The notes below the pieces were generated by a model, which had not been told where the DNA came from, made no database searches, and saw only the letters and a list, made by a program, of their open reading frames with translations. A stretch of DNA of 64,000 nt from NCBI GenBank assembly GCA_910583525.1, contig CAJTXL010000001.1, positions 1-64,000 on the forward strand. Reading direction: 5' to 3'. The stretch is from an uncultured Muribaculaceae bacterium. GTDB lineage: Bacteria; Bacteroidota; Bacteroidia; Bacteroidales; Muribaculaceae. A program made the position numbers and the translations under genes. This document shows, one piece after another, positions 58,554 through 64,000 of the stretch (position 1 is its first letter; every line of letters begins with the position of its first letter).

Positions 58554-59123
58554 ATGATTGATGAGACTACAGAAAATCCTATAATACAAAGGCTTAAACA
58601 ATTTATGGCTCAGACGGGGCTGTCAAGCACTCAGTTTGCCGATAAGGCATCGATTCCTCGGCCTACTTTGTCGCAGATGCTTCACGGTCGGAATAAATCA
58701 ATCAATAATCAGGTATTGGCAAAGCTCGATGAGAATTTCCCCGAGTTGGACATTGTCTGGTTGCTGTTTGGTCGTGGAGATATGCTCGTAAACGGAAATA
58801 TTAAAAGCTCAGAGCGTCAAAATGCTTTGTTTTTTGATGAACCAAAGGGACAAGCTCCTGAAAACGATACTGTTAATGACGAACCCGATGTGACTTATGG
58901 CATCAAGGCCAAGCTACATAAAGAAATCGGTTCTGCTAAAGATGATTTGTCATCGTCTGACGGACCGGGCTGGGCTGCGTCTGTCCTTTGCTCTCCACCC
59001 GAAGAGGCAATCCGCAATGCAACCAAATCAGTTTCGACAGATGCCGGCAAACGTATAAGTTCCATTATAGTGCTGTACACCGATAACAGTTTTGAAACCT
59101 TTACACCCTCGTCTGAGGCATAG
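58554..59123 (+). CDS. XRE-type helix-turn-helix transcriptional regulator
   Basis: 189 residues. The N-terminal 70 residues form an XRE-type domain: IIQRLKQFMAQTGLSSTQFA, then DKASIPRPTLSQMLHGRNKS, then LAKLDENFPELDIVWLLFGR. This is the form common in Bacteroidota, where the ELD-x-x-W-L-L-x-G-x-G ending is typical. A variable linker leads to a short conserved end RISSIIVLYTDNSFETFTPS. Members often regulate phage or mobile-element genes or act as orphan regulators. It stands alone, 855 bases after the divergent lipoprotein operon and 50 bases before tRNA-Pro. Confidence 0.88.
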   Translation: MIDETTENPIIQRLKQFMAQTGLSSTQFADKASIPRPTLSQMLHGRNKSINNQVLAKLDENFPELDIVWLLFGRGDMLVNGNIKSSERQNALFFDEPKGQAPENDTVNDEPDVTYGIKAKLHKEIGSAKDDLSSSDGPGWAASVLCSPPEEAIRNATKSVSTDAGKRISSIIVLYTDNSFETFTPSSEA

Positions 59124-59131
59124 AAAATTTA

Positions 59132-59163
59132 TTTGCAAATATCGACATAATATCTTAACTTTG
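59132..59163 (+). promoter_or_regulatory. Promoter of tRNA-Pro
   Basis: TTTG at 59132-59135, 20 bases, TAACTTTG at 59156-59163, an exact match. The tRNA begins 10 bases later. A TTGCAAA word overlaps the upstream element. Confidence 0.85.
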
Positions 59164-59173
59164 CACTCGCATT

Positions 59174-59247
59174 CGGGGCGTAGCGCAGTCCGGTAGCGCT
59201 CCTGGTTTGGGACCAGGCGGTCGCAGGTTCGAATCCTGTCACCCCGA
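59174..59247 (+). tRNA. tRNA-Pro (anticodon TGG)
   Basis: 74 bases fold as a cloverleaf: acceptor CGGGGCG/CACCCCG, D arm GCGC...GCGC, anticodon arm CCTGG-TTTGGGA-CCAGG with anticodon TGG, T arm GCAGG-TTCGAAT-CCTGT. CCA is not encoded. Position 6 of the acceptor (C) faces A67, a mismatch; many related tRNAs have U-A or C-G here. Confidence 0.95.
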
Positions 59248-59252
59248 CAAGG

Positions 59253-59294
59253 AAAACGCAAGTATTGGCTTAGTCGCCTTTGCCTGCGTTTTTT
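59253..59294 (+). terminator. Intrinsic terminator of tRNA-Pro
   Basis: AAAACGCA (59253-59260) pairs with TGCGTTTT (59285-59292), with a small nested GGC/GCC stem inside, and a T-run follows. It starts six bases after the tRNA. Confidence 0.75.
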
Positions 59295-59340
59295 GTGTAC
59301 CAATATATGTGTTACGTGTGCTGAAAATTGCCTGATGTGT

Positions 59341-59372
59341 TTTGCTTTTTAAGCCGAAAATGGCGAAATTTG
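59341..59372 (+). promoter_or_regulatory. Candidate promoter of feoAB
   Basis: TTTG at 59341-59344, 20 bases, then GAAATTTG at 59365-59372 (one mismatch to TAnnTTTG). The ATG at 59395 is 22 bases further on. Confidence 0.5.
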
Positions 59373-59394
59373 CATCAGGAAATATAAGTATAAG

Positions 59395-61854
59395 ATGAAA
59401 TTATCTGAACTCCATACCGGAGAGACCGGAATAGTCGTAAAGGTGCACGGGCACGGCGCATTCCGTAAACGGGTCATCGAGATGGGTTTTGTCAAAGGCC
59501 ACGCCGTATCGGTGGTGCTACGGGCTCCTCTGCGCGACCCCATTAAATATAGTATTCTGGGCTATGAGATATCTCTGCGCGCTGCCGAAGCGGCACTTAT
59601 AGATGTAGTGAAACTTGAGGATGCCGTCGAGACGGTCGCCGAAGCCGGCACATGTGTCAGCAGCCCCGACCCGCATGCGGAAGCCCACAGGATATTCAAT
59701 CATGAACGTCATTGTGTAAATGTTGCTCTTATAGGAAATCCTAATTGCGGCAAGACGTCTTTATTCAACGTCGCGTCAGGCGCACGTGAACATGTCGGCA
59801 ACTACAGCGGCGTGACTGTCGATGCCAAAGACGGGCATTTTATATATAAGGGTTACCGCTTCAATATAGTCGACCTGCCGGGCACGTATTCGCTGACCTG
59901 CTATTCGCCCGAAGAGTTGTACGTGCGTCAGTATCTGCGCGAGAATACGCCTGACGTCATCGTCAACGTAGTGGATGCGTCGAATCTGCAACGGAACCTT
60001 TTCTTGACGACCGAACTCATCGACATGGATACCTCGATGGTGATTGCCTTGAATATGTACGACGAACTGAGGCAACGCGGCGACAGTCTTGACTATGACA
60101 GCCTCGGCCGTATGATAGGCGTGCCGATGGTTCCCGTGGTGTCGAAGACGGGCGAGGGAATCGACCGCCTTTTCGATACCGTTATAGCGGTCTACGAAGG
60201 GCATAACGATACCGTCCGCCATATCCACGTAAACCTCGGCAACGACCTTGAGGCCGCCATACGACAGCTTGTTGACATGATAAAATCCACGCCGACCACC
60301 AGCAAGCATTTTTCGCCACGTTACATGGCAATCAAGCTTCTTGAGGGTGATCATGAGATGGAAGAGGAAATCCCGGCGTCAGGCGTGTCGGGCGAGTGTC
60401 CCTTGCCCGACAAAATACCGCAATGGCGCCACCATCTGCGTGCCGGTGCCGACAATCCGATAATATTATTGCGTGACAAACTGCGCGGTCGTATCGAGAG
60501 CCTTCACGACGAAGACGTGTCGTCGATGGTCGCCGCCGAGAAATACGGCTTCGTGGCCGGCGCTCTTGCCGAGACTTTCGTGCACGGGAACAAAAAGACA
60601 GGGCGTGCAACGCAGATGCTCGACTCTGTCGTGACGAATAAGCTTATGGGGTTCCCCATATTCTTCGTTCTTATGTTCATTATCTTCTGGGCTACCTTTG
60701 TCATCGGGCAATATCCCATGGAGTGGATAGAGAACGGTGTCGCATGGCTAAGCGGCATTGTCGAAAGGCTTATGTCGCCCGGTCCGCTCAAAGACCTGGT
60801 TGCCGACGGAATTATAGGCGGTGTAGGCGGTGTCATCGTGTTTCTGCCGCAAATCCTGGTTCTGTATTTCTGTATATCGTTTATGGAAGATTCGGGCTAC
60901 ATGGCACGTGCGGCATTCATCATGGACAAGGTGATGCACCGCATCGGTCTGCACGGCAAATCGTTTATTCCGCTAATTATGGGCTTCGGCTGCAATGTGC
61001 CTGCCATCATGGCATCGCGTGCCATCGAGAGCCGTTCGAGCCGCATAATCACCATACTTATAAACCCCTTCATGTCATGCTCGGCACGTCTGCCGATATA
61101 TGTATTGCTTATCGGGACATTCTTCCCGTCGCACTCCGCCGTTGTAATGATGGGACTGTATCTCGGGGGCATTGTTATGGCTGTTGTCACGGCGCGGCTT
61201 CTGAGGCGCTTTTTCTTCAAGAAAGACGAGACGCCTTTTGTAATGGAGTTGCCGCCTTACCGTCTGCCTACATTTAAGGCGTCGGTTCGCCATACCTGGG
61301 CCAAGGGCGCGCAGTATCTCAAGAAAATGGGCGGCATTATACTTTTTGCGAGCATCATAGTGTGGGCTCTCAATTACTTTCCGCTGCACGACGGCGAGCC
61401 GGAAATGTCAGTCTCGTTCGAGAATGATGCCGCTATCGACAGCAGCCGCGACTCATATCTCGAGATGCTCGGCAAAGCCATAAATCCCGTCATGAGGCCG
61501 CTTGGCTTTGAATGGCGCGCAAGCGTTGCTGCGGTAGCCGGTGTGCCGGCAAAAGAAATCGTCGTGTCTACGCTCGGAGTGCTCTATGCTAACGACGAGG
61601 AGGTTTCTGACAGCAAACTCGGACAAAGGCTTTCTGCTCCAAACCCCTCGACGGGACGGCCGGACTTTACACCGGCGGTAGCTTTGAGTTTTATGGTGTT
61701 CATATTGCTTTATTGTCCCTGTATGGCTACGGTAACAGCCATAGCGCGCGAGACCGGCTCATGGGGCTATGCGGCATTCAGCGTGGTCTACAATACGTTT
61801 GTGGCCTGGCTGGCTGCATTTGTCGTATATCACATCGCATTGCTTGTGTTTTAG
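59395..61854 (+). CDS. feoB: FeoA-FeoB fusion ferrous iron transporter
   Basis: 819 residues. Residues 1-75 are a FeoA-type SH3-like domain (MKLSELHTGETGIVVKVHGH; ILGYEISLRAAEAALI). Then comes the FeoB G domain with P-loop GNPNCGKTS (about 113-121), DLPGTYSL (G3) and NMYD (G4), a helical linker, and a membrane part with eight or more helices including GFGCNVPAIMASRAIESRSS. A second gate segment is AGVPAKEIVVSTLGVL. It imports Fe(II) under low oxygen. The A-B fusion is common in Bacteroidales. It sits after tRNA-Pro with its own weak promoter. No DtxR/Fur gene is adjacent. Confidence 0.96.
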   Translation: MKLSELHTGETGIVVKVHGHGAFRKRVIEMGFVKGHAVSVVLRAPLRDPIKYSILGYEISLRAAEAALIDVVKLEDAVETVAEAGTCVSSPDPHAEAHRIFNHERHCVNVALIGNPNCGKTSLFNVASGAREHVGNYSGVTVDAKDGHFIYKGYRFNIVDLPGTYSLTCYSPEELYVRQYLRENTPDVIVNVVDASNLQRNLFLTTELIDMDTSMVIALNMYDELRQRGDSLDYDSLGRMIGVPMVPVVSKTGEGIDRLFDTVIAVYEGHNDTVRHIHVNLGNDLEAAIRQLVDMIKSTPTTSKHFSPRYMAIKLLEGDHEMEEEIPASGVSGECPLPDKIPQWRHHLRAGADNPIILLRDKLRGRIESLHDEDVSSMVAAEKYGFVAGALAETFVHGNKKTGRATQMLDSVVTNKLMGFPIFFVLMFIIFWATFVIGQYPMEWIENGVAWLSGIVERLMSPGPLKDLVADGIIGGVGGVIVFLPQILVLYFCISFMEDSGYMARAAFIMDKVMHRIGLHGKSFIPLIMGFGCNVPAIMASRAIESRSSRIITILINPFMSCSARLPIYVLLIGTFFPSHSAVVMMGLYLGGIVMAVVTARLLRRFFFKKDETPFVMELPPYRLPTFKASVRHTWAKGAQYLKKMGGIILFASIIVWALNYFPLHDGEPEMSVSFENDAAIDSSRDSYLEMLGKAINPVMRPLGFEWRASVAAVAGVPAKEIVVSTLGVLYANDEEVSDSKLGQRLSAPNPSTGRPDFTPAVALSFMVFILLYCPCMATVTAIARETGSWGYAAFSVVYNTFVAWLAAFVVYHIALLVF

Positions 61855-62184
61855 AAGCCATTTAGAAGCCGTTACTGAACATATTTGCCTGTTTGGTAAA
61901 AAAATGCTAATTTTGCACCGCAAATTGGCGGCGCGGATGATTGTGCCGCTACGACAAATGAAGTGATTTAAACTTTTTATTCGTTAAGCTTTCGGATGTA
62001 TTTCCGAGTGGATTTTGAGGTGCAAAGAGAGAGTGTGACTGTGCCACATGACCGATGCGACAGCTCAAAAGACGCCGGAAAGACGCCGAAAGATTGACGC
62101 AAGCCATAAATCACTTTCAATTTTAACATCAATAAATAAGTTTGAATCACTTCAATATCACATTTCTAAGGTAAAGCAGATTTT
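61855..62184 (+). other. 330-base gap holding a promoter and a long leader of the SulP gene
   Basis: A strong promoter ends at 61915, leaving about 265 bases of untranslated leader. Visible structure: segment 61959-61972 can pair with 62141-62154 (14 pairs, one G-U) or, over part of its length, with 62107-62116 (10 pairs), but not both; a local stem TCGGA/TCCGA lies at 61992-62007; and a GCGGC/GCCGC stem lies near 61930-61950. A 63-residue frame at 62048-62239 overlaps the SulP start and looks random. A regulatory leader is inferred; no known riboswitch class is recognised. Confidence 0.6.
61884..61915 (+). promoter_or_regulatory. Promoter of the SulP transporter gene
   Basis: TTTG at 61884-61887, 20 bases, TAATTTTG at 61908-61915: exact consensus. 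The ATG is 269 bases further on. Confidence 0.8.
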
Positions 62185-63927
62185 ATGTCAATTATCAGCA
62201 AACCCGGGATGGGTGCCGGGGCTACGGCAAAGGCTGTAGCCAAATCGGCCATCGATTTTCATCCCAAACTTTTCAGTGCGCTAAGGCACTACACCCCCGA
62301 GCGGCTCAAAGCCGACATTACGGCCGGCATCGTAGTCGGCATCGTGGCTCTTCCATTGGCCATCGCATTCGGCATCGCCTCGGGCGTAAGTCCGACAATC
62401 GGTCTTATCACGGCCATCATAGGCGGTTTTCTTGTTTCGTTTTTCGGGGGCAACTCGGTGCAGATTGGCGGTCCGACCGGTGCGTTCATCGTAATCGTAT
62501 ATAATATCATCGCCCAATTCGGTCTTCACGGCCTTGCCATTGCCACATTTATGGCCGGAGTGATATTGGTGCTTATGGGCTTGTTCCGTTTAGGCACTAT
62601 AATAAAATTCATACCTTATCCTATCGTCGTGGGCTTCACAGCCGGTATCGCCCTGACGATTTTCTCTACCCAGATTAACGATTTCCTGGGCTTGGGCCTG
62701 CGTGACATTCCAGGCCAGTTCATTCCCAAATGGGGGCTTTACTTCCGTAGCCTCGGCAACATATCCTTGCCGACGCTTCTGACGGCTGTTGCCGCGTTGC
62801 TCATCATTGTTGTAACGCCACGCATATCGAAGAGGCTTCCCGGCGCCTTGCTTGCCATCATCATAGTCACGGCGGCATCGTTTGCCATGGGGATGGCTTT
62901 CGACTGGTATGATGTGGAAACCATCGGCGACCGTTTCGGCACAATGGCGACCGACATTCCGACGCCTCACGGCTTTACCCTCAACATGGCGACTATAAAC
63001 ATGCTCTTGCCTTCGGCATTCACCATTGCCGTGCTGGGCGCCATCGAGTCGTTGCTGTCGGCCACGGTAGCCGACGGTGTTACCGGCTCTCGCACCAACA
63101 GCAACACTGAGCTTATCGGGCAGGGCATCGCCAATATCGCAGTGCCGTTTTTCGGCGGCATCCCTGTCACGGGAGCTATCGCACGCACAATGACCAACAT
63201 CACAAACGGCGGACGCACGCCCGTGGCCGGTATCGTGCATGCGCTTGTGCTGTTGCTGATATTCCTTTTCGCCATGCCTCTTATCAACTATGTGCCTTTG
63301 GCTTGTTTGGCATCAGTGCTTATGGTCGTGGCATACAACATGAGCGGATGGCGTACGATTGTCGGTATTTTCCATGCGCCCAAAAGTGACATATCGGTTC
63401 TCTTGGTAACATTTTTTCTTACCGTAATCTTCGACCTCACAATCGCCATCGAAATAGGCCTGTTGCTTGCCGTGGTGCTCTTCATGCGGCGTGTTATGGA
63501 AAATACAGAGATAAAAGTGTATTCCGAGCAGCTCGATGTGGCCGAAGGCACCGACCTTACGCAGCACGAAGTGCTCGATGTCGCCAATGGCGTGAGCGTC
63601 TACGAAATCGACGGCCCGTTCTTCTTCGGCGTGGCAACCAAATTCGACGAACTGATGCGCTCGGCTCTTGCCGACAAACCCAAGGTGCGTATAATACGCA
63701 TGCGCAAGGTATCGTTTATCGATGCCACCGGCCTGCACAACCTGGAAATACTGATACGCTCGTCGCAGAACGAGGGCATACATGTCGTGCTGTCGGGCGT
63801 CAAAGACAATGTAAGGGCATCGCTCGAACAAGCCGGGATAGACAAGATGATAGGCGCCGACCACATCTGCGACCATATCACAAAAGCTGTCGTAATGGCA
63901 AACCGCATTGCGGCTGAAAGCCGGTAA
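62185..63927 (+). CDS. SulP-family anion transporter with STAS domain
   Basis: 580 residues. About 12-14 membrane helices begin after LKADITAGIVVGIVALPLAI, which carries the SulP signature (P-L-x-x-A-F-G-I-A-S-G-V). GPTGAFIVIVYN and GGIPVTGAIARTMTNITNGG are the family's pore segments, the latter the conserved G-A-I-A-R-T. The C-terminal STAS domain (about 465-575) has VSFIDATGLHNLEIL. SulP proteins carry sulfate, bicarbonate or dicarboxylates; the substrate is not decided by sequence alone. The gene is single, with a strong terminator after it and a long structured leader before it. Confidence 0.93.
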   Translation: MSIISKPGMGAGATAKAVAKSAIDFHPKLFSALRHYTPERLKADITAGIVVGIVALPLAIAFGIASGVSPTIGLITAIIGGFLVSFFGGNSVQIGGPTGAFIVIVYNIIAQFGLHGLAIATFMAGVILVLMGLFRLGTIIKFIPYPIVVGFTAGIALTIFSTQINDFLGLGLRDIPGQFIPKWGLYFRSLGNISLPTLLTAVAALLIIVVTPRISKRLPGALLAIIIVTAASFAMGMAFDWYDVETIGDRFGTMATDIPTPHGFTLNMATINMLLPSAFTIAVLGAIESLLSATVADGVTGSRTNSNTELIGQGIANIAVPFFGGIPVTGAIARTMTNITNGGRTPVAGIVHALVLLLIFLFAMPLINYVPLACLASVLMVVAYNMSGWRTIVGIFHAPKSDISVLLVTFFLTVIFDLTIAIEIGLLLAVVLFMRRVMENTEIKVYSEQLDVAEGTDLTQHEVLDVANGVSVYEIDGPFFFGVATKFDELMRSALADKPKVRIIRMRKVSFIDATGLHNLEILIRSSQNEGIHVVLSGVKDNVRASLEQAGIDKMIGADHICDHITKAVVMANRIAAESR

Positions 63928-63946
63928 TTGCGATTTCACAATACAA

Positions 63947-63983
63947 CAAACGGGCAAGCGGCGCCAGTCCGCTTGCCCGTTTG
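63947..63983. terminator. Bidirectional intrinsic terminator after the SulP gene
   Basis: A perfect 15-base stem CAAACGGGCAAGCGG (63947-63961) with CCGCTTGCCCGTTTG (63969-63983) and a 7-base loop. T-runs of modest length flank both sides, so it can stop transcription from either strand. Confidence 0.85.
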
Positions 63984-64000
63984 TATTAAGCTAAACCAGT

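Noticed and set aside
62048..62239. A 63-residue frame in the SulP leader
   Set aside because: It runs past the SulP start in another frame with no good composition. A leader peptide cannot be excluded but nothing supports it.

Overview
The window looks like chromosome of a Bacteroidota bacterium, order Bacteroidales, most likely a gut Muribaculaceae relative (the family is inference). The evidence is a string of promoters of the Bacteroidota type (TTTG, 19-20 bases, TAnnTTTG), a full Bacteroides aerotolerance (bat) operon, a FeoA-FeoB fusion, PPi-dependent phosphofructokinase, an IspG of the long three-domain type, GldB-, TamB- and SPOR-type envelope proteins, and DUF4286. It is densely coded and mostly on the minus strand. 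No rRNA, CRISPR array or complete insertion sequence was seen; there is one tRNA (Pro, TGG).

Layout. 1-1418: the edge of an integrated mobile element (5' part of a tyrosine integrase and a zinc-ribbon/helix-turn-helix protein) lying against the 3' end of mnmE. 1419-7524: mnmE, a secreted or anchored nuclease, bioF and bioA, and a ClC chloride transporter, all on minus. 7693-11207 (plus): HU-like/SPOR membrane protein, nitroreductase, DUF2520 protein, KdsC-like phosphatase, Maf. 11194-12674 (minus): a triple-domain stress protein and a small DNA-binding protein. 12836-21267 (minus): moxR, DUF58, bat-type membrane protein, batA, batB, batC, batD, batE. 21480-22466 (plus): GldB-like lipoprotein, divergent from the bat operon.

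22463-24536: small protein and PPi-PFK. 24639-29690 (minus operon): thiE-like, flippase-like membrane protein, NfeD-type protease, kdsB, catalytically dead M16 homologue. 29758-36962: TamB and a CBM20-CBM20-GH77 glucanotransferase. 37066-44428 (minus operon): trpS, rpoN, PAP2-like, purE, ispG, active M16 protease, lipoprotein. 44483-54639 (minus operon): queA, secreted Ntn hydrolase, a 1359-residue AlbA_2 (Schlafen-like) protein, glycosyltransferase, DUF4286, ruvC, ligA. 54731-57698 (minus operon): lipoprotein, pepT, miaA. Then come an 855-base AT-rich gap, an XRE-type regulator, tRNA-Pro, feoAB, and a SulP transporter behind a long structured leader.

Most genes are housekeeping: tRNA modification (mnmE, queA, miaA), envelope and Kdo biosynthesis (kdsB, KdsC-like), biotin, isoprenoids, purines, DNA repair. 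The parts worth a second look are the mnmE-associated element; an identical 34-base promoter module used twice; two distant lipoprotein relatives; three genes whose promoters leave almost no 5' leader; the large AlbA_2 protein; the SulP leader with two mutually exclusive long-range pairings; and the motif-rich gap before the XRE regulator. I did not find a clear self-contained novel defence system.
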